In this document: in pieces, positions 15,649 to 21,374 of the stretch
Layout of the letters: the number at the start of each line of letters is the position of its first letter
Numbering within the stretch: the stretch's first letter is position 1
Program-made: the position numbers and the translations under genes
Notes under the pieces: generated by a model
Database searches by the model: none
What the model saw: the letters and a program-made list of their open reading frames with translations, nothing else
What the model was told of the DNA's origin: nothing
NCBI GenBank assembly: GCA_051954935.1
Contig: JBQCHG010000020.1
Span: 1 to 21,374, forward strand
DNA from: 66-474 sp051954935
GTDB taxonomy: Bacteria > Pseudomonadota > Gammaproteobacteria > Xanthomonadales > Rhodanobacteraceae
DNA length: 21,374 bases
Direction: 5' to 3'

Positions 15649-16341
15649 ATGTCGAATCGAATCGTACGCGTGCTGATTGTGCTGTCTTGCGTCTTGTTGC
15701 TCCCGGTTTTGACCGCGCATGCGGGTGAACGCGGTTCGGCGATCGTCCGCGCGCAGACCGCCACGCGCGTGCTGGCCGATATCATGCGGGCGCCGGACAA
15801 GGCGATCCCGCACGACCTCCTGCGCGATGCGTATGCGATCGCGGTGATCCCTAACGTGATCAAGGTCGGGCTGGTGTTCGGCGGGCGCCATGGGGACGGG
15901 CTGATCGCGGTGAAGTCGCCGGACGGCACCTGGTCCAATCCCGTGTTCCTGTCGCTGACCGGTGGCAGCGTCGGCTTCCAGGCCGGCGTGTCCTCCACCG
16001 ACGTGGTGCTCGTGTTCCGCACCCGCCGCGGCGTGGACGGCATCGTCAACGGGAAGTTCACGATCGGCGCGGACGCGCACGCGGCTGCCGGTCCGGTAGG
16101 ACGCAATCTCAACGCCTCCACCGATGCGGCAATGCAGGCGGAGATCTATTCCTACTCGCGCTCGCGCGGCCTGTTCGCCGGCGTGTCGCTGGATGGGGCC
16201 GCGCTGCGCATCGATGATGATGCGGATGCGGCGGTCTACGGACCTGGCATCACGCCTCGGCGCGTTTTCGAAGGCGGGGTGTCTGACGTGCCTGCGCCGG
16301 TCGTGCATTTCCGCGACCAACTGGAGGAAATCACCCAATAG
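15649..16341 (+). CDS. SYLF-domain (Ysc84 actin-binding/lipid-binding) protein, exported
   Basis: Probable periplasmic protein of 230 residues. The start MSNRIVRVLIVLSCVLLLPV followed by LTAHA-GE is a Sec signal peptide cleaved after about residue 25. The rest is one SYLF (DUF500/Ysc84) domain: IPHDLLRDAYAIAVIPNVIK, then GLVFGGRHGDGLIAV, GSVGFQAGVSSTDVVLVF and the closing YSYSRSRGLFAGVSLDGAAL, all family hallmarks. SYLF domains bind lipids in eukaryotes; the bacterial role is unclear, with envelope association likely. Shine-Dalgarno GGAGGG lies 4-5 bases before the ATG at 15649. The gene precedes tatA by 148 bases and could be independent of it. Confidence 0.9.
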   Translation: MSNRIVRVLIVLSCVLLLPVLTAHAGERGSAIVRAQTATRVLADIMRAPDKAIPHDLLRDAYAIAVIPNVIKVGLVFGGRHGDGLIAVKSPDGTWSNPVFLSLTGGSVGFQAGVSSTDVVLVFRTRRGVDGIVNGKFTIGADAHAAAGPVGRNLNASTDAAMQAEIYSYSRSRGLFAGVSLDGAALRIDDDADAAVYGPGITPRRVFEGGVSDVPAPVVHFRDQLEEITQ

Positions 16342-16489
16342 CGGTGCTGCGGGACCGTGGCGAGGAAAGGGAAACGCAACCCGGCAAACATCCCTGCAAC
16401 GCCCGCTGGAGTACACTTCCGGCCAATGCGTTGAATCCAGAGTGATCGCGGCATCCCGGCCGCCGCTCCTTCGCTCCCCAGAGGTCCCC

Positions 16490-16738
16490 ATGTTCGGATT
16501 TGATAGTTTTTGGCACTGGATCATCCTGCTGGTCGTGGTGCTGCTGATTTTCGGCACCGGCAAGCTGGCCAAGATGGGCCCCGACCTCGGCAATGCCGTT
16601 CGCGGGTTCAAGAAGGCGCTGCACGGCGAGGATGAAGCTGAAGCGGGCAAAGCCGCCTCGCCAGACAAACTGCAGGCCGATCCGCCGCCGGCTTCGCATT
16701 CCGCCAGCGAGCAGCGCGACGCAAACGGATCGAAGTAA
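16490..16738 (+). CDS. tatA: Sec-independent translocase protein TatA
   Basis: Pore-forming subunit of the twin-arginine translocase, 82 residues. A single N-terminal membrane helix (FWHWIILLVVVLLIFGTGKL) is followed by the hinge and the amphipathic helix MGPDLGNAVRGFKKAL. A polar, disordered acidic tail completes the protein. The Phe-Gly at the membrane exit and the GFKKA motif are the key conserved features. GAGGT at 16481-16485 serves as ribosome site with 4-base spacing. It is first of three tat genes; tatB follows after 32 bases. The 148 bases before it contain no gene; a possible -10 (TACACT, about 16411-16416) lacks a convincing -35. Confidence 0.95.
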   Translation: MFGFDSFWHWIILLVVVLLIFGTGKLAKMGPDLGNAVRGFKKALHGEDEAEAGKAASPDKLQADPPPASHSASEQRDANGSK

Positions 16739-16770
16739 GTCCGCCGCCCGATTCAATCGGCTGATCCGTC

Positions 16771-17157
16771 ATGATTGATCTCAGTGTCGGCAAACTGCTG
16801 TTGCTGGCAGTGATTGCGCTTTTGGTGCTGGGCCCCGAAAAGCTGCCCGACGCCGCGCGCACCGCCGGCGCGCTGCTGCGTCGCGTGCGCCGGGGTTGGG
16901 ACAGCGTGCGCGCGGAAGTTTCGCGCGAGCTGGAAGCCGAGGAATTGCGCGCGAAGTTGCGCGAGGCGCAGGAAGCCACGCGCGCGGCGATGTCGCAGGT
17001 GCGCGCGCAAACCGATGCCGCGAACGGCACGCTCGGCAATGTGGCGCAGGATGCGCGCAGCCTGATGCGTTCCACGCTCGAAGAAGAACCCAAGGCGCCG
17101 ACCGTCGCGCCTGCCGATCCACCCCGAACCGAGGCGCACGATGGCCGCGCCGGATGA
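16771..17157 (+). CDS. tatB: Sec-independent translocase protein TatB
   Basis: Substrate-receptor partner of TatC, 128 residues. One N-terminal membrane helix (KLLLLAVIALLVL) runs into the conserved turn GPEKLPDAAR. A long charged amphipathic/coiled-coil helix (about residues 25-85; SRELEAEELRAKLREAQEA) and a disordered tail follow. The polar residue at position 8, Glu in E. coli TatB, is Lys here; several beta- and gammaproteobacterial TatB proteins also carry Lys, so this is unusual relative to E. coli only. The GPEKLP turn and the length of the charged helix distinguish it from a second TatA. Its 3' end overlaps tatC by 17 bases. Confidence 0.93.
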   Translation: MIDLSVGKLLLLAVIALLVLGPEKLPDAARTAGALLRRVRRGWDSVRAEVSRELEAEELRAKLREAQEATRAAMSQVRAQTDAANGTLGNVAQDARSLMRSTLEEEPKAPTVAPADPPRTEAHDGRAG

Positions 17158-17920
17158 AATGCACCCGCAGGAAGAAGAAGTCGCTTCCGAGCAGGGCTTC
17201 ATGAGCCATCTGATCGAGCTGCGCGCGCGCCTGCTGAAGGCGATCGCGGCCGTGCTGGTGGTATTGGTCGCGCTGATCCCGTTCGCCAATCGTCTCTACA
17301 GCGAACTGGCTGCGCCGCTGGTCGCGCGCCTGCCGCAAGGCGCGCACCTGATCGCCACCGAAGTGGCGAGTCCCTTCCTTACGCCGCTGAAGCTGGCGTT
17401 CTACACCGCGCTGTTCATCGCCATGCCGGTGATCGTCTACCAGCTCTGGGCCTTCGTGCGACCCGGACTTTATCGGCACGAGAAGCGGCTGGCGCAACCG
17501 CTGCTGGTCGCCTCGGTCCTGCTGTTCTACGCCGGCTGCGCCTTTGCGTATTTCCTGGTGCTGCCGGCGGCCTTCCGTTTCCTCACCGCGGTCACCCCTC
17601 AGGGCGTGGAGATGATGACCGACATCACCCACTACCTCGACTTCGTGATGATGGTGTTCTTCGCCTTCGGCCTGTGCTTCGAGATTCCGGTGGCGGTGGT
17701 GATCCTCGCCGCCGTCGGCATCGTGGATCTGCAAAAGCTGCGCAGCGCGCGCCGCTACGCGATTGTCGGCGCCTTCGCGGTTTCCGCCATCGTGACGCCA
17801 CCGGATATCACGTCCATGGTGATGCTGGCGATCCCGATGTGCCTGCTCTACGAACTGGGTCTGATCGCGGTACGTGTGCTGGTAAGGCCGAGCGAGGTTT
17901 CGGCTTCGGCTTCGACGTAG
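17141..17920 (+). CDS. tatC: Sec-independent translocase protein TatC
   Basis: Core receptor of the Tat system, recognising the twin-arginine signal; 259 residues with six membrane helices. The N-terminal cytoplasmic motif MSHLIELRARLLKA and the first cytoplasmic loop YQLWAFVRPGLYRHEKR form the signal-peptide site. FEIPVAVVIL carries the membrane Glu (E170 in E. coli), and VTPPDITSM the conserved Pro-Asp. The final helices read MVMLAIPMCLLYELGLIAV. The first ATG is used; ATGs at 17159 and 17201 are weaker alternatives that would shorten the acidic N-terminus. Overlap with tatB indicates co-translation. A tatD gene does not follow. Confidence 0.97.
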   Translation: MAAPDEMHPQEEEVASEQGFMSHLIELRARLLKAIAAVLVVLVALIPFANRLYSELAAPLVARLPQGAHLIATEVASPFLTPLKLAFYTALFIAMPVIVYQLWAFVRPGLYRHEKRLAQPLLVASVLLFYAGCAFAYFLVLPAAFRFLTAVTPQGVEMMTDITHYLDFVMMVFFAFGLCFEIPVAVVILAAVGIVDLQKLRSARRYAIVGAFAVSAIVTPPDITSMVMLAIPMCLLYELGLIAVRVLVRPSEVSASAST

Positions 17921-17940
17921 GACAATCCCTACGCGCACCC

Positions 17941-17971
17941 GCGGCGTTTGCCGCTGCCGCGCATATGCGGC
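17941..17971 (+). terminator. tandem short hairpins after tatC
   Basis: GCGGC-GTTT-GCCGC (17941-17954) and GCCGC-GCATAT-GCGGC (17956-17971) are two adjacent 5-bp stems in the 85-base gap between tatC and ubiK. Neither has a T-run. They may slow RNA polymerase or protect the tat mRNA; evidence for true termination is weak. Confidence 0.28.
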
Positions 17972-18005
17972 GGGCATTACGCTGCGTCCATCTGAAGGAA
18001 TCGCC

Positions 18006-18251
18006 ATGATCGACGTGCAGGGCATAGATCAACTCGCGCAGCGGCTCGCCGCGCTGGTACCGCCGGGACTGGATCGGGCGCGCGAAGACCTGGAAGCCAA
18101 TTTCCGCGACGTGCTCGCGCTCGGCTTGCGCCGCCTCGATTTGGTAACGCGCGAGGAGTTCGACGCGCAGCGCGCGGTGTTGGCGCGCACGCGCGAACTG
18201 GTCGCGCAACTCGAAACGCGCCTGGCAGAACTGGAAGCCGAGCGCGCCTGA
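18006..18251 (+). CDS. ubiK: ubiquinone biosynthesis accessory factor UbiK (BMFP domain)
   Basis: An 81-residue protein of the YqiC/BMFP family, which helps the aerobic ubiquinone-synthesis complex together with UbiJ and binds membranes and lipids. The N-terminal half (IDQLAQRLAALVPPGLDRAR) is an amphipathic helix. The middle contains EANFRDVLALGLRRLDLVTREEFD, the family's most conserved stretch. The end is a trimer-forming coiled coil (LARTRELVAQLETRLAELEAE). AAGGA lies 6 bases before the ATG. The ubiK-comM neighbourhood is common in gammaproteobacteria, including Xanthomonadales, and supports the assignment. Confidence 0.93.
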   Translation: MIDVQGIDQLAQRLAALVPPGLDRAREDLEANFRDVLALGLRRLDLVTREEFDAQRAVLARTRELVAQLETRLAELEAERA

Positions 18252-18364
18252 CGACTCCAGGGTGCCCGTTTGCCGCTGGCGCGAACGGTTGGATGAAAGA
18301 GGACGAACGCCTTCCGCCTGTGCGGACGGCCAGGGCGGAGCCTTGCCCGCAGATTTCAAGATTG

Positions 18365-18458
18365 CCGTCGTCCCGGCCAAAGGAATGCCGGGATCCAGCT
18401 TCAGGAAGAGCAACGCTGGGTTCCGGAGCGCGCAAGGGGGGCGCCTCCGGAATAACGG
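18365..18458. repeat. degenerate GTCATTCC-type palindromic interspersed repeat
   Basis: Lies in the 18252-18580 gap between ubiK and comM, which otherwise shows no gene. The ends CCGTCGTCCCGG (18365-18376) and CCGGAATAACGG (18447-18458) are imperfect inverted repeats (10 of 12). Inside are three stems: TCCCGGC/GCCGGGA (18371-18393), CCAGC/GCTGG (18395-18419) and TTCCGGAG/CTCCGGAA (18421-18452). This clover-like layout and the wording (TCCCGGC...GGGATCCAG...CTGGGTTCCGG...CCGGAATAACGG) match the common proteobacterial family that reads GTCATTCCGGC...GCCGGAATGAC. The bases 18252-18364 show nothing I can name. Confidence 0.62.
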
Positions 18459-18478
18459 ACGGGCGAGCCGGGACTTTC

Positions 18479-18504
18479 GCGAGATGCCATTCAAGGCATC
18501 TCGC
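18479..18504. promoter_or_regulatory. perfect 10-bp hairpin upstream of comM
   Basis: GCGAGATGCC (18479-18488), loop ATTCAA, GGCATCTCGC (18495-18504) is a perfect 10-bp stem starting about 100 bases before the comM start. No T-run follows on the plus strand; on the minus strand the following bases are GAAAGTCC. It could be a leader structure of the comM mRNA, a processing site, or part of the neighbouring repeat. Confidence 0.5.
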
Positions 18505-18580
18505 GTCGACGAGCGCACGCTTGGATGTGCGCGCGGGAAAGCGATTCATGGACGACTCTGCCGGAAGCTGCACTTCGAAT

Positions 18581-20101
18581 ATGTCACTCGCCGTTGCCCT
18601 GACCCGCGCCCAGGAAGGTGTCGCCGCTCCACTGGTGACGGTGGAAGTGCACTTGTCCGGTGGATTGCCGAACACCTCCATCGTCGGACTTCCCGAGGCC
18701 GCAGTGCGCGAGGCACGCGACCGCGTGCGGGTGGCGATCCAGAACACGCAATTCGAATATCCGAACCGCCGCGTAACGGTGAACCTCGCGCCGGCCGAAT
18801 TGCCGAAGGACGGCGGGAGATTCGATCTCGCGATCGCACTGGGCATCCTCGCTGCGGGCGGACAGGTGCCGCGCGAGGCGCTCGCCGGCTGCGAATTCCT
18901 TGGCGAGCTCGCGCTGTCGGGCGATTTGCGTCCGGTCACCGGCGTCCTGCCCGCATTGCTGCGCGCGCGACATGGCAAGCGCCGCGTGATCGTGCCGGTC
19001 GAGAATGCGCACGAAGCCGCGCTGATCGGCGACGTGGATGTGCGGGTGGCGCGCACGCTCGCGGACGTGTGCGCGCACCTGCGCGGTGCCGAGCCACTGG
19101 CCGCCCCGGATGCGAGCGGAGCGCGAATCGCGCCCTCCGGCGAAGAACCGGATCTCGCCGATGTGCGCGGCCAGTTGCACGCGCGCCGCGCGCTGGAGAT
19201 CGCCGCGGTCGGCGCGCACCACTTGTTGATGATCGGCCCGCCCGGCACGGGCAAGTCCATGCTGGCGCAGCGCCTGCCGGGAATCCTGCCGTCGCTCACC
19301 GAAAGCGAAGCCTTGCAGGCCTGCGCAGTGCGCTCGGTGTGCGGGATGCCGATCGAGCCCGGTACATGGAAGCGCCGCCCGTTCCGCGCGCCGCACCATA
19401 CGGCGTCCGCGGTCGCGCTGGTCGGCGGCGGATCGCATCCGCGTCCGGGTGAGATTTCGCTGGCCCACCATGGCGTGCTGTTCCTCGACGAACTGCCGGA
19501 GTACGACCGCCACACGCTGGAGGTGTTGCGCGAACCGCTGGAATCCGGTCGCATCGTGATCTCGCGCGCCGCGCGCCAGGCCGAGTTCCCGGCGCGTTTC
19601 CAGCTGGTCGCGGCGATGAACCCGTGCCCGTGCGGCTATGCGGGTGACCCCAACGGCCGTTGCCGTTGCACGCCGGACACGATCGCGCGTTATCGCGGCC
19701 GCATCTCCGGCCCGCTGCTGGATCGCATCGACCTGGCCCTGGACGTCCCGCGGCTACCCTTGTCCGAGCTGGACGGAACCCGCAGGGAGGAGGAGGAGTC
19801 TTCATCTGCCGTGCGTTCGCGCGTGATCGCCGCGCGCGAAATCGCATTGGCGCGCGCGGGTAAGCCGAATGCCGCGCTCACCACCCGCGAGATCGAACGC
19901 GACTGCGCGCTCGGCGAAAGTGAACGCGCATTACTGCAGCGCGCGCTCGACAGGCTCGGCCTCTCTGCGCGTGCGTACCACCGCGTGCTGCGAGTCGCGC
20001 GCAGCATCGCCGATCTCGCCGGAGCCGAACGCATCAGGCGCGAGCATCTTGCGGAAGCCTTGCAGTACCGCAGGATGGACAGGGACTCGCTTGCTTCCTG
20101 A
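18581..20101 (+). CDS. comM: ComM/YifB AAA+ helicase (Mg-chelatase-like)
   Basis: AAA+ ATPase of the MCM-related ComM/YifB family; in Vibrio ComM is a hexameric branch-migration helicase that extends heteroduplex during natural transformation. From the ATG at 18581 (MSLAVALTRAQEG) it has 506 residues, the same as E. coli YifB. The N-terminal ChlI/Lon-like domain carries VHLSGGLPNTSIVGLPEAAV. Walker A is GPPGTGKS (about 218-225), Walker B VLFLDELPEY (about 299). A Cys-rich segment, MNPCPCGYAGD followed by RCRC, probably binds zinc, and LLDRIDL follows. The C-terminal domain ends RIRREHLAEALQYRR. An in-frame ATG at 18548 with GGGAAAG upstream would add 11 residues and cannot be excluded. Confidence 0.95.
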   Translation: MSLAVALTRAQEGVAAPLVTVEVHLSGGLPNTSIVGLPEAAVREARDRVRVAIQNTQFEYPNRRVTVNLAPAELPKDGGRFDLAIALGILAAGGQVPREALAGCEFLGELALSGDLRPVTGVLPALLRARHGKRRVIVPVENAHEAALIGDVDVRVARTLADVCAHLRGAEPLAAPDASGARIAPSGEEPDLADVRGQLHARRALEIAAVGAHHLLMIGPPGTGKSMLAQRLPGILPSLTESEALQACAVRSVCGMPIEPGTWKRRPFRAPHHTASAVALVGGGSHPRPGEISLAHHGVLFLDELPEYDRHTLEVLREPLESGRIVISRAARQAEFPARFQLVAAMNPCPCGYAGDPNGRCRCTPDTIARYRGRISGPLLDRIDLALDVPRLPLSELDGTRREEEESSSAVRSRVIAAREIALARAGKPNAALTTREIERDCALGESERALLQRALDRLGLSARAYHRVLRVARSIADLAGAERIRREHLAEALQYRRMDRDSLAS

Positions 20102-20136
20102 CCGCTTGCAACTCCGCCCCGGCAACGGAATGCCAA

Positions 20137-20820
20137 TCAGCGCACCCGTCGCACAGCGCTGATCTCCAGCACCTGCGCGATCTGCTTGCCGTCCCAGCAA
20201 TACAGGAAATGCCTGCTCTGCACGCAGGGCGAGGCGAGATCGGGGTAGAACAACGCCACGCATTCGCCACCCACGTGGCGTACGCTGTCGTAGGCAACCC
20301 CGTTGGAGCCCTCGCCTCGCAAGCGCGCGCCGAGCTTTTGCGAAGCGGCGTAGTTGTCCGGATCGTGTTCGACCTTGAAGCCCTTGCGGATGTCATGCAG
20401 CGTGCCGTGCACACCGGTGGCGTAGCAGCGCATCGGCAGATCGATCGGCGGCTCGTTCGTCGCGGCAAGGAACTTCTCGCGGTGATACACCGTCTCCGCG
20501 ATTGCGGTATCCACGGTATGCGCGAGATACAGCACGCCATAACTGCCGTCGGAAAAACGGCTGCCTTCGGGATTCAAGTGCGTGAATGCAGCCATCAGCG
20601 GCGTGCTGCCCGGTCCGCTGACGCGCCGATCGCGTGGCACCTGCGCAAGCTCGCCCCATTCCTCGCGCAGGCGCGGATTGGTCAATGCCTCGATCGCGTA
20701 CAGTGCATCCAGATCTTTCGGATCGGCGATCGCGTCGAACACCCCGACCGGCGGGAAACGGCTCGGCACGATGCGACAGGCGCGTTGCCAGCGGATGCGT
20801 TTGACAGGTGGGTTCGTCAC
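20137..20820 (-). CDS. RES-domain toxin
   Basis: Toxin of a type II RES/Xre module, 227 residues. RES toxins of the MbcT/ParT type attack NAD+ (phosphorolysis or hydrolysis) or ADP-ribosylate targets. The conserved elements are visible: an Arg in LNPEGSRFSDGS, YGVLYLAHTVDTAIAETVYH with the key Tyr and Glu, and the C-terminal SNGVAYDSVRHVGGECVALF that gives the family its name. The start is GTG (20818-20820) and overlaps the antitoxin stop as GTGA, so translation of toxin depends on antitoxin translation. It converges on comM, leaving 35 bases. All key motifs are intact, so the toxin is probably functional. Confidence 0.94.
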   Translation of the reverse strand: MTNPPVKRIRWQRACRIVPSRFPPVGVFDAIADPKDLDALYAIEALTNPRLREEWGELAQVPRDRRVSGPGSTPLMAAFTHLNPEGSRFSDGSYGVLYLAHTVDTAIAETVYHREKFLAATNEPPIDLPMRCYATGVHGTLHDIRKGFKVEHDPDNYAASQKLGARLRGEGSNGVAYDSVRHVGGECVALFYPDLASPCVQSRHFLYCWDGKQIAQVLEISAVRRVR

Positions 20821-21230
20821 CCGCGTTGGCTATCCAGATACCGCCGCACCACGAACAGATCGGCGACATTGCCCGAGAGCATGCGTTGCAAGGCGCTCTG
20901 CCCGCCGAAAGTCGGCGCGCTGCTGGGCTTGCGCAGCCAGGCGTCCGCGCGTTCGGGTTGCGGGAACAGGATTGTCAGCGCCTTGAAGATGCCGAGGACA
21001 TAGCTGATGCGCTCCAGCGTGTCGCGGCCAAGCGCGCCATCCTGTTCGCGCTTCCATTTGTAGAAGGTGGATTCCGGCGGGTCACCGAGCAGCTTGCGCT
21101 GTTCGGCTATCCGCAGGTTCCAGCGCTCGGCAATCCGGAAGAACGCACGCAACCCGGGGCCACTCAGCGTGTCCGTATGCTCCTGGTAACGTGGCGCGGC
21201 TTCGGCAACCTTGTGCGGCCGGGCTGGCAT
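20817..21230 (-). CDS. Xre/MbcA/ParS-family antitoxin
   Basis: Antitoxin partner of the RES toxin, 137 residues. The N-terminal half holds an Xre-like helix-turn-helix around RIAEQRKLLGDPPESTFYKW. The C-terminal half is the MbcA_ParS_Xre (DUF2384) toxin-binding domain: RISYVLGIFKALTILFPQP, then DAWLRKPSSAPTFGGQSALQ and ADLFVVRRYLDSQRG. The ATG at 21228-21230 has AGGAAGG 7-13 bases upstream, a strong ribosome site; further upstream codons would run through the operator and are rejected. It comes first in the operon, as expected. Autorepression through the nested palindrome at 21246-21274 is likely. Confidence 0.94.
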   Translation of the reverse strand: MPARPHKVAEAAPRYQEHTDTLSGPGLRAFFRIAERWNLRIAEQRKLLGDPPESTFYKWKREQDGALGRDTLERISYVLGIFKALTILFPQPERADAWLRKPSSAPTFGGQSALQRMLSGNVADLFVVRRYLDSQRG

Positions 21231-21245
21231 TGCCCATCCTTCCTG

Positions 21246-21274
21246 TATGGAGTCTATGGCCATATTACTCCATA
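21246..21274. promoter_or_regulatory. nested palindrome, candidate RES/Xre operator
   Basis: TATGGAGT (21246-21253) and ACTCCATA (21267-21274) form a perfect 8-bp inverted repeat. Between them sits a second perfect palindrome, TATGGCCATA (21255-21264). The motif TATGG therefore occurs four times in 29 bases, twice on each strand. It lies 16-44 bases before the antitoxin start. On the minus strand TCTACA (21284-21279) and TAGACT (21260-21255 region) could be -35/-10 elements overlapping the palindrome. The structure is seen directly; function as the autoregulatory site is inference from the family. Confidence 0.6.
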
Positions 21275-21288
21275 TGTAGAATCGCTGC

Positions 21289-21374
21289 ATGCACCGCCCT
21301 GCCGAAGGGAAGCGCACGATCAGTCCGGAGGCGGCTTCCGGGCATCTTCTGGCCAGTTTTTTTCCGCAGGCACA
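21289..21374 (+). CDS. possible start of a divergent gene, truncated by the window end
   Basis: An ATG at 21289 opens a frame that stays open to the last base (28 codons, beginning MHRPAEGKRTISPEAASGHL). There is no Shine-Dalgarno. A near-consensus -10 box TAGAAT (21277-21282) would place the start of transcription at or next to the ATG, so it could be a leaderless mRNA sharing the RES/Xre operator. I do not recognise the peptide, and 28 codons in GC-rich DNA may be chance. Confidence 0.25.
   Translation, partial: MHRPAEGKRTISPEAASGHLLASFFPQA

Noticed and set aside
17941..17971. Strong terminator splitting tat from ubiK
   Set aside because: Stems are only 5 bp and there is no T-run, so I kept it only as a low-confidence feature.
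18365..18458. CRISPR array or tRNA-like structure
   Set aside because: The stems do not recur with regular spacers and do not fold to a tRNA cloverleaf; an interspersed palindromic repeat explains them.
18293..18547. N-terminal extension of ComM into the intergenic repeat
   Set aside because: The extension encodes Arg/Pro-rich sequence over the palindromic repeat, with no similarity to the ComM start, and 506 residues from 18581 equals the family length.
21231..21317. Upstream extension of the antitoxin to codon 21317
   Set aside because: It would translate through the operator palindrome, whereas ATG 21230 has a strong ribosome site at the right distance.

Overview
The window is high-GC, densely packed chromosomal DNA that looks like a gammaproteobacterium of the Xanthomonadales (a Rhodanobacter/Dyella/Xanthomonas-like relative). 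The grounds are the housekeeping gene types (NADP-type icd, hemH with a SERHL-like hydrolase overlapping it, tatABC followed by ubiK and comM), the protein sequences and the GC-rich third positions. This taxonomic placement is inference; no rRNA or other marker is present.

Layout. 1-2 kb: the 3' end of tatD converges on a two-gene unit (an RluE-type pseudouridine synthase and a SAM methyltransferase), followed by a tiny DUF1328 membrane protein. 2.2-3.6 kb: icd, with a clear bidirectional terminator after it and a plausible promoter before it. 3.6-9.1 kb: a complete tripartite RND efflux operon on the minus strand, in the order outer-membrane lipoprotein factor, lipoprotein adaptor, RND permease. 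All of its junctions are ATGA overlaps. 9.2-13.6 kb: a divergent plus-strand operon containing a six-helix membrane protein, a small XRE regulator, an exported S33-type alpha/beta hydrolase and a NatA/NatB-type ABC exporter. It is fronted by a strong promoter embedded in three copies of the 8-mer CTTGACAC, which is a good candidate autoregulatory operator. 13.7-15.5 kb: hemH and an overlapping hydrolase on the minus strand. 15.6-17.9 kb: a SYLF/Ysc84 protein, then tatA-tatB-tatC. 18.0-20.1 kb: ubiK, an intergenic stretch holding a degenerate palindromic repeat and a perfect hairpin, then comM. 20.1-21.2 kb: a RES/Xre toxin-antitoxin module on the minus strand with a nested palindromic operator in front of it.

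Most of the window is ordinary core genome. I see no phage, insertion sequence, CRISPR array, tRNA or rRNA. The parts that most deserve a second look are the XRE/hydrolase/NatAB operon with its repeat-containing promoter, the RES/Xre operator and the possible leaderless ORF diverging from it, and the structured non-coding DNA upstream of comM and of the DUF1328 gene. I found no convincing wholly new system. The best candidate for something under-described is the co-translated peptidase-like hydrolase plus ABC exporter unit under its own small regulator.
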